From contig JACQHI010000321.1 in NCBI GenBank assembly GCA_016199105.1, positions 1 to 14,306 on the forward strand: a stretch of DNA of 14,306 bases, given 5' to 3'. Positions 6,246 to 12,538 of the stretch are shown piece after piece. The position numbers and the translations under genes were made by a program. Under the pieces are notes generated by a model. It saw only the letters and a list, made by a program, of their open reading frames with translations. It ran no database searches and was not told where the DNA came from. How positions within the stretch are numbered: the stretch's first letter is position 1; each line of letters starts with the position of its first letter. This DNA comes from Lentisphaerota bacterium (GTDB taxonomy: Bacteria; Verrucomicrobiota; Kiritimatiellia; JAAZAB01).

Positions 6246-7367
6246 TCACGGCGGCGTCACGATGGTGCCGCCGCCCAGGACTGCATCGCCTCTGTAAAAC
6301 ACGGCCATCTGCCCCGGTGTGACCGCCATCTGGGGCTCATCGAACACGACTTGCACGGCATTGGGCGCGATGGCGGCGTCCGACCGCAACACGGCATCCG
6401 CCTCCTGGTGCTGTTGTCGGATTTTGACTTTCACCCGCAGGGGATCCTCTGGCGCCTGTTCGACCGCGATCCAGTTCACGGCCACGGCATGGAGGCGATC
6501 GGAAAAAAGATAGTCACGGGAAGCCACGATCAGCGTGTTCGAACATGCATCCAGACGCAGGACATAGAGCGGTTCGCCGGCGCCGGACAGGCCCAAGCCT
6601 TTTCGCTGGCCGACGGTGTAGTGGATCAGTCCGCGATGCGAACCCAGGACATGGCCTTGAAGATCCCGGATGGGGCCGGGCCGGTCATCGGCGGCATCGA
6701 AGAGCGCGGTATAGGACCTGCCCTCGATGAAATCCTGGCTTTCGTCCTTGTCCGCCAGAGCGGACCACCCCCATTCGCGCGCCAGCAGCTTGACCTCCTG
6801 TTTCGCGAGCCGGCCGAGCGGAAAAAGCGATTCTTGCAACTGGTCCTGGGTGAGCTGCGACAAAAAATAGGATTGATCCTTCCGGAGGTCCGCCCCGCGA
6901 AGGAGCAGAAACCGGCCGCGCGCGTTGTCGAAGCACACTCGCGCGTAATGACCGGTGGCGAAATAATCGAATTCAAGCCCCAGTTCCCGGGCCTTCTCCG
7001 GAAGCGCGCCGAACTTGACGCGCTGATTACAGCGCGCGCAGGGATTGGGCGTTCGACCGCTTCGGTATTCGCGGCGAAAATAGTCCAGCACCTCGGTTTT
7101 GTAGGTCTCCGCCAGGGGAATGACATGATGGGGAATCCCGAGCCGTTCCGCCTGGGATCGGGCCGCTTCGATATCGCGCGCTTCCCCCGGCCCGAAACAA
7201 CCGGACCGCCCCTCATCTTTCATCGCCACCGTGCCGTCCCAGGTTTGCATCGTCAGGCCGATGACCGAGTAGCCTTCCTTCCGAAGCAGGGCCGCGGTCA
7301 TGGCCGAATCGACACCGCCGCTCATGCCCACGGCCACCCGGATTTTCCCCTGTTCAGTACTTCGCAT
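6246..7367 (-). CDS. mnmA: tRNA-specific 2-thiouridylase MnmA
   Basis: MnmA activates the C2 of uridine 34 in Lys, Glu and Gln tRNAs with ATP and inserts sulfur. The 373 residues match the usual length. The PP-loop SGGVDS is at 16-21, the CxxC/KFG motif NPCARCNQRVKFG at 108-120 (Cys113 is the first catalytic position), ATGHYAR at 137-143, KDQSYFLS at 163-170 and the tRNA-binding TVGQRKGLGL at 251-260. Most MnmA proteins carry a second catalytic cysteine in an SQDICF/STGICF motif. Here the same place reads ESQDFIEG (209-216) with no cysteine. The protein instead has Cys110 and Cys57 (GCFGPGE). The start at 7367 agrees with the family; a 65-codon upstream extension is translated repeat DNA. No strong RBS is visible. 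Confidence 0.95.
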   Translation of the reverse strand: MRSTEQGKIRVAVGMSGGVDSAMTAALLRKEGYSVIGLTMQTWDGTVAMKDEGRSGCFGPGEARDIEAARSQAERLGIPHHVIPLAETYKTEVLDYFRREYRSGRTPNPCARCNQRVKFGALPEKARELGLEFDYFATGHYARVCFDNARGRFLLLRGADLRKDQSYFLSQLTQDQLQESLFPLGRLAKQEVKLLAREWGWSALADKDESQDFIEGRSYTALFDAADDRPGPIRDLQGHVLGSHRGLIHYTVGQRKGLGLSGAGEPLYVLRLDACSNTLIVASRDYLFSDRLHAVAVNWIAVEQAPEDPLRVKVKIRQQHQEADAVLRSDAAIAPNAVQVVFDEPQMAVTPGQMAVFYRGDAVLGGGTIVTPP

Positions 7368-7375
7368 TATGACAC

Positions 7376-7512
7376 CAACGCTCAACGCCCAACAGCCAAC
7401 GCCCAAGTAAGATAACCCTGAGCTTTCCCGCCTGCTGGCGCTATGCAGCATTGCGGGCAGGTGCGATTGCTGCGGGCAGGTCGCTCCGTTTTGCGTTGGG
7501 CGTTGGACGTTC
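7376..7512. repeat. Inverted GTTGGGC-type repeats in the mnmA/IMPase divergent spacer
   Basis: A run of GTTGGGC-like heptads, read on the minus strand, lies at about 7376-7406. An inversely oriented partner with GCGTTGGGCGTTGGACGTT lies at about 7493-7511, about 90 bases away. Between them the motif GCGGGCAGGT occurs twice (around 7453 and 7470). The spacer is otherwise gene-free (7368-7618), apart from the promoter near its right end. Confidence 0.5.
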
Positions 7513-7546
7513 ATCATTACCAATTGCTGCCTTTGGTTCGATAGAG

Positions 7547-7576
7547 TTGACATGTCTTCCATTTCTCCGCCATACT
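7547..7576 (+). promoter_or_regulatory. Sigma-70-type promoter of the IMPase/mgtC operon
   Basis: A perfect TTGACA (7547-7552) is followed after 18 bases by CATACT (7571-7576), which matches TATAAT at four positions. Transcription would start near 7583, giving a leader of about 36 bases before the ATG at 7619. No operator is evident. Confidence 0.5.
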
Positions 7577-7618
7577 GCCCGGATCGATCGCCAATGCCGG
7601 AACGCCTGATACCGTATC

Positions 7619-8431
7619 ATGGACGCGTTGAAATTACACAAAAAAGAAATCGCCGCCCTGCTCCAGTGCGCAATTCGAACGTCCCGCAAGGCCGGGTTGC
7701 ACGCCTATCGGAATTTCAAACGGCGCTCGGACGTGTGGCGCGCCTTCGCCCACGACGTGAAGCTCAAACTGGACCGCGAATGCCAGGCGTTGGCGTTCGC
7801 CGAAATCCGCCGGCAATTCCGGGATCACGCCATTTTGGGCGAGGAATCCGGCCTTTCCGACCTGAACGCCTCCGACATCCTGTGGGTCATCGATCCCATT
7901 GACGGCACGCTGAATTTTTCCCATGGGCTCCCCCTCTGGTGCTGTTCCGTGGCGGCCCTGTGCCGGGGGCAATCGGTGGCGGCCTCCGTATTCGCGCCGG
8001 TCCTCGACGAGTGCTATACGGCCTCGCTTCACGATCGTTCCCGCTGCAACGGCCGTCCCATCGCCGTTTCCACGACGCGCCGTTTGCGGAACGCGCTTGT
8101 CGCCACGGGGCTGGATGAAAACGCCGACAATTATCCGCGCTCCTTCCGCCTGCTCAACCGGCTTTGTCCCCGCACCCAGAAGGTCCGCATCATGGGCTCG
8201 GCCGCCATCGACATCTGCCACGTGGCCTGCGGCCGGGCGGAAGGCTATTACGAGTCCGGTATCTTCCTCTGGGATGTCGCCGCCGCCGGACTGATCGTCG
8301 AACAGGCGGGCGGCCGTTCCGAATTCCTGGAGCGCCTGGACGGCTATCGTATCCGCTTCATGACCACCAACGGCTTGATTCACGGCGCGCTCAAACGGGA
8401 AATAGAAGCCAACCACAGAAAGGGGGTTTGA
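7619..8431 (+). CDS. Inositol monophosphatase family phosphatase
   Basis: The 270-residue protein is a full-length member of the Mg2+-dependent, Li+-sensitive inositol monophosphatase superfamily (SuhB/IMPase type). Metal-binding motifs are complete: GEES at 74-77 (Glu75, Glu76), WVIDPIDGT at 89-97 (Asp92, Asp95) and LWDVAAAG at 217-224 (Asp219). The segment GSAAIDICHVACGRAEGYYE (193-212) is typical. The enzyme probably hydrolyses inositol-1-phosphate or a related sugar phosphate or nucleotide (histidinol phosphate and PAP are alternatives in this superfamily). It is the first gene of a two-gene unit, with the mgtC-like gene starting three bases after its stop. The RBS is weak, but a near-consensus promoter lies upstream. 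Confidence 0.92.
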   Translation: MDALKLHKKEIAALLQCAIRTSRKAGLHAYRNFKRRSDVWRAFAHDVKLKLDRECQALAFAEIRRQFRDHAILGEESGLSDLNASDILWVIDPIDGTLNFSHGLPLWCCSVAALCRGQSVAASVFAPVLDECYTASLHDRSRCNGRPIAVSTTRRLRNALVATGLDENADNYPRSFRLLNRLCPRTQKVRIMGSAAIDICHVACGRAEGYYESGIFLWDVAAAGLIVEQAGGRSEFLERLDGYRIRFMTTNGLIHGALKREIEANHRKGV

Positions 8432-8434
8432 CCC

Positions 8435-9121
8435 ATGGAACCGATCACGCTATCCACTTGGATTATCCGGCTTCTGGCGGCGGTCCTTCTCGGCGGCCTG
8501 GTGGGTTTTGAACGCGAATACCATGGCCGGCCGGCCGGCTTGCGAACGCATATCCTCGTCTGCCTGGGCGCCGCGATGATCACCGTGGGCGGCCTGGCCC
8601 TGATTGACGCGAGGGGGCTGGTCGGCGATCCGACCCGCATTTCCGCCGGGATCATCACCGGCATCGGATTTCTCGGGGCCGGCGCCATCATCCGCACCGG
8701 CGACCTCGTCCGCGGCCTGACGACCGCCGCCTGCATCTGGTTCGTCGCTGCGCTGGGCATCCTGATCGGCTACGGACTGTTGCCGATCGCCGTCCTGGCC
8801 GCTGCGATCGAACTGGTCGCCCTGGTGGGACTGGTTTATCTGGAAGATCTTATCCCGCCCTTCCACTACCGTGACGTCGTGGTCCTCGCCCACGGGGCGG
8901 ATCCCCGCCAGATCGAAAGCGATTGCGAGGGCATCCTGTCCGGTAAGCCGATCAAAATCCTCGAAGTGGAAGCCGACGTGAATCGCGGCACAGAGGACGC
9001 CAGGTTTGTCTTCCATCTCCGTGTCCGCGGTAAAGGAATGCGGCAGACGGTGCTCGACAAGCTCCAGCAGGTTCGGGGCGTCACCCAGGTGACGTGGCGT
9101 AAATACCAGACGGAGTTTTGA
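8435..9121 (+). CDS. MgtC/SapB family membrane protein
   Basis: The 228-residue protein has the MgtC/SapB N-terminal membrane domain (about 1-140) with GFEREYHGRPAGLRTH (24-39), GIGFLGAGAI (76-85) and RGLTTAACIWFVAALG (93-108). These are the family's signature loops and transmembrane helices. A soluble ACT-like C-terminal domain follows (about 143-228). MgtC proteins are linked to Mg2+ homeostasis, acid or low-Mg2+ survival, and in pathogens to F1Fo-ATPase modulation. In free-living bacteria the role is less certain. AAAGGGGG just upstream of the ATG, overlapping the end of the preceding gene, serves as RBS. A bidirectional terminator follows 16 bases after the stop. Confidence 0.93.
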   Translation: MEPITLSTWIIRLLAAVLLGGLVGFEREYHGRPAGLRTHILVCLGAAMITVGGLALIDARGLVGDPTRISAGIITGIGFLGAGAIIRTGDLVRGLTTAACIWFVAALGILIGYGLLPIAVLAAAIELVALVGLVYLEDLIPPFHYRDVVVLAHGADPRQIESDCEGILSGKPIKILEVEADVNRGTEDARFVFHLRVRGKGMRQTVLDKLQQVRGVTQVTWRKYQTEF

Positions 9122-9136
9122 CCAGACAAAACGACA

Positions 9137-9166
9137 AAAAGGGCAGGGTTTTCACCCCGCCCTTTT
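9137..9166. terminator. Bidirectional rho-independent terminator
   Basis: AAAAGGGCAGGG (9137-9148) and CCCCGCCCTTTT (9155-9166) pair over 11 of 12 positions around TTTTCA. There is a T-run on the right for + strand transcripts and, by symmetry, on the left for - strand transcripts. It separates the convergent mgtC-like and Cys-rich genes. Confidence 0.85.
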
Positions 9167-9189
9167 CTCGTCAACGAGCAACGCTTGAA

Positions 9190-9759
9190 TCAGTGTGGAT
9201 GCTCAGCCGCCGGAGCTGCAGGAGCAGCCTCCGCCGGAGCCGCCGCCGGAGCTGCCGGGGCCGCAGGCGTCGCCGGAGCCGCAGGCGCCGTAGTCGCCGC
9301 GGGGGCTGTCTTCGCGGCTTTGGCCGCTTTCTTGCAGCAATGCAGCATGCAGCCGGGGGAATCCTTGGCCAACTTGCAGCCGGGGCATTTCTCCGCGCCT
9401 TCCTTGCAATCCAACTCGGAGCCCTTGACCTGACCGCACTTGTCGCACAACGGTTTTACGAGTTCAGGCGTTTCACCGTTTCCCACGATCTTCGCGAGCG
9501 CGGCCGTGGGGTTCGCCTTGATCTTCTCGATGCAATCTTTGCAGCAGACATAGATTTTGAAGTCGTTGACTTCAACCGAGAGGGCCTTGTCGATCTTCTC
9601 GCCGGTAATCGGGCACTTTGTCTGGGCTTTCGCGGCTTTCGCCGGGGCCGCCGCCTTGGCCGGTTTATTCGTCGAGGCCGCGGGCGCCGTCTGTTCCGCC
9701 ATCGCCGCCACCGCCATCACCAGCATCCCGCTCACCACCGTCAATAGTGTTTTCTTCAT
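9190..9759 (-). CDS. Exported Cys-rich YHS/TRASH-like metal-binding protein
   Basis: This is a 189-residue exported protein. A signal peptide is clear: MKK, then the hydrophobic stretch LLTVVSGMLVMAVAA, and likely cleavage after AMA at about residue 21. An Ala/Lys/Pro linker follows, then a YHS/TRASH-like domain CPITGEKIDK...YVCCKDCIEKIK...NP (49-85). After this come two similar Cys units, C105xxC108...C118 and C125xxC128...C137, then C141-C142, for 12 cysteines in all. The last 45 residues are almost pure Ala/Pro, ending in EHPH. The pattern suggests binding of a soft metal or zinc in the periplasm or at the surface, perhaps in sensing, trafficking or detoxification; the metal is unknown. 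An RBS (AGGAAG) lies before the ATG at 9759; a start 11 codons earlier is less likely. Confidence 0.75.
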   Translation of the reverse strand: MKKTLLTVVSGMLVMAVAAMAEQTAPAASTNKPAKAAAPAKAAKAQTKCPITGEKIDKALSVEVNDFKIYVCCKDCIEKIKANPTAALAKIVGNGETPELVKPLCDKCGQVKGSELDCKEGAEKCPGCKLAKDSPGCMLHCCKKAAKAAKTAPAATTAPAAPATPAAPAAPAAAPAEAAPAAPAAEHPH

Positions 9760-9978
9760 AAAGTGATTGCTTCCTACTGTTGATTTCCGCACTGGGTTAC
9801 CGCTGAAAAAAACATCGTTTATCCCGGCCTCGGCATCACCTGCCTTTCCGCGTATTGAGTGTCATGAGCGGGCGGCCATCGCAGAACCGCAAACGACCGG
9901 ACCTGGATGGCCCTGAATACGAAGGCACAGTGTAAACTTTACCCCGCCTCATGCAATCATAATTTAACCACATTCCCT

Positions 9979-10410
9979 TTAACCCGGCATTACCGTAAGC
10001 CGCTCCCGCTTCGCCGCCATGCGCTGCCTGTCGTCGAAGCCGGAGAATGACACATAGGTCTGTGGCATCCGGGTCCGCAGAAGCAGGGCCGAGGCAAGGT
10101 GCAGCGCATCGAAGGCCCGGAGGGGATGGGTTTTCAGCAGGCGCGCCACAATCATGTTCAGGCCGGGCGTGATCTCGACGCGAATACAACCTTCCCAGTC
10201 AACGTCGAATTCACGCAGAATTCGCTCCGCGTCGCGCGCGGAAAGGTCGCCGTCCCGCCTCTTCCGGTTGATGGCCGAATGTAACTCAGAGTACCCGACA
10301 ACGGAGACCGCCGTTGCCTCAGCCTTCCGGCGAAGGTCGAGCACGGCATCGGAACCCTCCTCGCGGCAGTAACACTTAACCAGCGCGCTCGTGTCGCAGT
10401 AAAGAATCAC
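9979..10410 (-). CDS. vapC: PIN-domain ribonuclease toxin (VapC family)
   Basis: This is a compact PIN domain of 143 residues. Acidic metal-binding residues are Asp6 (LYCDTSALVK), Glu42 (YSELHSA), Asp101 (AFDALHLASA) and Asp126/127 (FSGFDDR). VapC toxins cleave tRNA or rRNA and arrest translation when not bound by their antitoxin. The GTG start at 10410 overlaps the antitoxin stop as GTGA, the usual tight coupling of such operons. The 62-codon in-frame upstream extension overlaps the antitoxin gene and is not coding for this protein. Target RNA is unknown. Confidence 0.88.
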   Translation of the reverse strand: MILYCDTSALVKCYCREEGSDAVLDLRRKAEATAVSVVGYSELHSAINRKRRDGDLSARDAERILREFDVDWEGCIRVEITPGLNMIVARLLKTHPLRAFDALHLASALLLRTRMPQTYVSFSGFDDRQRMAAKRERLTVMPG

Positions 10411-10685
10411 CGGCGATCCTCGAGAAGGAGTTGGGATGCGGGAGTTCCTTTGACCGTGATCGGCCTGGGGAGTCGCCTGCGCCGTGTGATCGAAGGCAGT
10501 GCGATCAGGCCCTCCACAGCCAACGCCGCCAACTGGTCTCGCAATCCTCGTTCCCTGCGCGGCTCGCCCACCAGACGCGCCATGGTCCTGCCCCACTTCG
10601 TTATCGTCACTTCCTCGCCGCGACAGGCCAGATCAACGAAGTGAGTGACATGGCCCTTAAATTCTCTGATGCCCACACAAGTCAT
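10407..10685 (-). CDS. Phd/YefM-family antitoxin of the VapC pair
   Basis: The 92-residue protein has the Phd/YefM N-terminal DNA-binding fold, with GIREFKGHVTHFVDLACRGEEVTITKWGRTMARLV-like sequence spread over residues 5-39. A basic C-terminal tail follows that would wrap the toxin. It should bind and inhibit the VapC-like toxin and, with it, repress the operon promoter. The ATG at 10685 is chosen because GGAGGG lies upstream at 10692-10697 on the minus strand. An earlier ATG 14 codons upstream would translate through the operator. The promoter and repeated operator motif lie immediately upstream. Confidence 0.82.
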   Translation of the reverse strand: MTCVGIREFKGHVTHFVDLACRGEEVTITKWGRTMARLVGEPRRERGLRDQLAALAVEGLIALPSITRRRRLPRPITVKGTPASQLLLEDRR

Positions 10686-10697
10686 CGTTCGCCCTCC

Positions 10698-10743
10698 ATG
10701 TATCCATATCTCGCAATGTATCCACATTCGCGCCCGATGTCAA
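10698..10743 (-). promoter_or_regulatory. Toxin-antitoxin promoter with duplicated operator motif
   Basis: On the minus strand TTGACA (10743-10738) is followed after 17 bases by TACATT (10720-10715), giving a near-consensus promoter whose transcript would start about 23 bases before the antitoxin ATG. The nonamer TGGATACAT occurs twice in direct orientation, at 10724-10716 over the -10 and at 10706-10698 over the start region. Such placement fits autorepression by the toxin-antitoxin complex. Confidence 0.6.
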
Positions 10744-10844
10744 CCGCATCCGTGCGAAAAAATCCGGCGGCCGAAATTCAAAAGGAAAACACAGTGCAAA
10801 CCTTCCCTGGCCTCATGCAATCATAAATTAATCCTGATGAATAC

Positions 10845-11469
10845 GCCTTGCAACAACCCTCCCGGGCAGTAGGAGGGAAAACCCCGCACCCGTTTTCCCC
10901 TCTGTCCGCGCTTCAAGCCTGCGGCCCTTCGACGCGCAGACTTGCTCAGGGGCCTCTGCTTCAAGCGCGTCCATTCGCCCCTTCCCCAATAGTCCGGCGG
11001 CTGCCGGACCCCGGAAGACATGTGGGACTCGACTCCGCGCGGCGGGGAGGATCCCCGGGCAAGCCGGGCATACTCGCCGCGCGGTTCCGCTGTGTCGCAG
11101 CCATTCGCATTATGGAAGATCAGTGGGCACGTAGCGCCCACTGTACTGTGAGGCACGTGGGGTCAGGACCAGAATAGCAATTAAGCCGATGTAGTGTTGC
11201 GGGCCGAATCGCGTTGCACTAAAGAAAGTCCCATTCGGAGATGGGACCTACGACGGATCGCTTGGTCCGCCCGGATTAGGGTCACTCATCTTGGCGCGAT
11301 CGACAGCCGGGATTTCGATTGTATGGCGGCCATGTCGCTGCGACTGGCCGCCGTTCGAATCATCCGTCCCGACCGTCCACCCCGCTCCTCAAAATCGGCC
11401 CACGAAGTCTTTTGCATTGCACCCCCCGAATGGGCTAGTATGCCGCCACGCACGAAAGGAAGTCCGACC
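10845..11469. other. Gene-free palindrome-rich spacer
   Basis: About 625 bases lack a convincing gene; the ORFs here have no family-like features and are broken by palindromes. Hairpins are GTCCGGC/GCCGGAC (10992-11009), CCGCGCGGCG/CGCCGCGCGG (11035-11084, enclosing two smaller GC hairpins), CAGTGGGC/GCCCACTG (11121-11143) and GTCCCAT/ATGGGAC (11228-11247). The motif GTGGGACTCGACTCCG at 11022-11037 recurs at 12354-12369 with 14 of 16 matches. Confidence 0.55.
11412..11441 (+). promoter_or_regulatory. Likely promoter of the DEDDh exonuclease gene
   Basis: TTGCAT (11412-11417) and TAGTAT (11436-11441) are 18 bases apart and would start transcription near 11448, about 22 bases before the ATG. 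It is a plausible sigma-70 site but less close to consensus than the other two. Confidence 0.4.
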
Positions 11470-12279
11470 ATGCTTCGCTGGAAACTGCAACGGCCCATCG
11501 CGGTGATCGATATCGAATCCACCGGCGCCAATCCGCGCCTGGACCGGATCATCGATCTGTCCATCCTGAAACTGTTCCCCGACGGACGGCGCGACCTCCA
11601 TGCCTTCCGCGTCAATCCCGGCATCCTGATCCCGCCCGAGGCGACCGCCATCCATCACATCGCCGACCGCGACGTCGCCGACAGCCCGCCGTTCCGGACT
11701 GTCGCCGCCCAGGTGTTCGACCTGCTCAACGACTCCGATCTCGCCGGGTTCGGGATCATCCGGTTCGACGTCCCCATGCTCATCGAGGAATTCGCGCGGG
11801 TGGAGCTGGCCTTCGATGACTCGCGCCGCCGGCTCATCGACGCCCAGCGCATTTTCCACATCAAGGAGCCGCGAGACCTCTCGGCCGCGCTGTCTTTCTA
11901 CTGCGGGGAATTCCACCTGGGCGCGCATAGCGCCGAAAGCGATGTGCTCGCCACGCTCAAGGTGCTCGACGCGCAATTCGACAAGTATCCCGATCTGCCG
12001 TCCGACCTGGAGGCGCTCAACCAGTACTGCAATCCCCCCAAGAACCCGGCGTGGGCGGACCGGTCCGGAAAGCTCAAGTGGGAGAACGGGGAGCTGGTCA
12101 TCAACTTCGGGGTCCAGAACATCGGCGCCAAGGTGCGCGACCTCGCCCTGAACAACCCCAAGTATTTGAAATGGATGTTGAAAAGCGACTTTCCCAACGA
12201 CACCAAGAGGATCATCGCCGATGTGCTCGACGGCCGGTTCCCGTCCCCTCCGACCCCGGGCGAGCCGCCGGCGCGCTAA
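11470..12279 (+). CDS. DEDDh 3'-5' exonuclease with ExoX-like C-terminal domain
   Basis: The 269-residue protein begins with a DnaQ/RNase T-type exonuclease domain. Exo I is VIDIEST (Asp14, Glu16), Exo II is LAGFGIIRFD (Asp100) and Exo III is GAHSAESD (His153, Asp158), which makes it the DEDDh class. After about residue 200 comes a second domain, LKWENGELVINFG...KYLKWMLKSDFPNDTKRII, similar to the ExoX-like C-terminal domain, whose role is probably substrate binding. Such proteins degrade single-stranded DNA ends or trim nucleic acids in repair. The ATG at 11470 has AAAGGAAG upstream. An in-frame extension of 92 codons runs through spacer DNA and is rejected. Confidence 0.88.
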   Translation: MLRWKLQRPIAVIDIESTGANPRLDRIIDLSILKLFPDGRRDLHAFRVNPGILIPPEATAIHHIADRDVADSPPFRTVAAQVFDLLNDSDLAGFGIIRFDVPMLIEEFARVELAFDDSRRRLIDAQRIFHIKEPRDLSAALSFYCGEFHLGAHSAESDVLATLKVLDAQFDKYPDLPSDLEALNQYCNPPKNPAWADRSGKLKWENGELVINFGVQNIGAKVRDLALNNPKYLKWMLKSDFPNDTKRIIADVLDGRFPSPPTPGEPPAR

Positions 12280-12353
12280 TCTTTTCGTGACTGCTCAGCA
12301 AAACATATCGTGGCTGAAAGCATGGTCGAAGGCATGGCACCAGTCGTCCGTGC

Positions 12354-12431
12354 GTGGGTCCCGACTCCGACTTGTCCCGCGCGGGGCGGGATCGGGACTA
12401 CTCCGAGGTCCCAGTTGGAACTGGGACCCAC
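12354..12431. repeat. Nested GTGGGTCCC...GGGACCCAC palindrome
   Basis: The outer arms are GTGGGTCCC (12354-12362) and GGGACCCAC (12423-12431). Inside lies TCCCGC/GCGGGA and, at the right, a perfect 10-bp stem GGTCCCAGTT/AACTGGGACC (12407-12428, two-base loop), so alternative folds exist. The inner unit has the same GTCCCA-N8-TGGGACC layout as the hairpin at 11228-11248. It lies in the 259-bp gene-free gap after the exonuclease gene. Confidence 0.6.
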
Positions 12432-12466
12432 ACGGGGGCCGACCCGATTGTTACACCTTTTCCCTG

Positions 12467-12496
12467 TTGACAGATTTCCCGGCGTTCCGCTAATAA
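12467..12496 (+). promoter_or_regulatory. Likely promoter of the aminotransferase-like gene
   Basis: TTGACA (12467-12472) is followed after 18 bases by TAATAA (12491-12496). A transcript would start near 12503, about 36 bases before the TTG start codon. The -10 match is partial. Confidence 0.4.
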
Positions 12497-12538
12497 CACA
12501 CAGTTTCAATCGCCAAACAACAGCGTGAAAAAACGACC

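Larger units (their letters stand above)
9914..10845. repeat. 45-bp imperfect direct repeats flanking the VapBC cassette
   Basis: Copies at 9926-9970 and 10790-10834, in the same orientation, agree at 37 of 45 positions. They share an exact 17-base core, GCCTCATGCAATCATAA (9946-9962 and 10810-10826). An 8-base TGAATACG lies just outside each copy (9914-9921 and 10838-10845), like a short target duplication, although an 8-mer could recur here by chance. The repeats bracket both toxin-antitoxin genes exactly. Confidence 0.6.

Noticed and set aside
6234..7415. A 393-codon + strand frame opposite mnmA
   Set aside because: The minus strand shows complete MnmA motifs; this frame has none.
7368..7562. 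65-codon N-terminal extension of mnmA
   Set aside because: It translates the inverted GTTGGGC repeats, and the family starts near residue 66.
10821..11177. Overlapping small frames on both strands in the spacer before the exonuclease gene
   Set aside because: They are composed of palindromic repeat sequence and have no RBS or family-like pattern.
11194..11469. N-terminal extension of the exonuclease frame
   Set aside because: The domain begins at 11470 with an RBS; the extension translates hairpin spacer and would cross the promoter.
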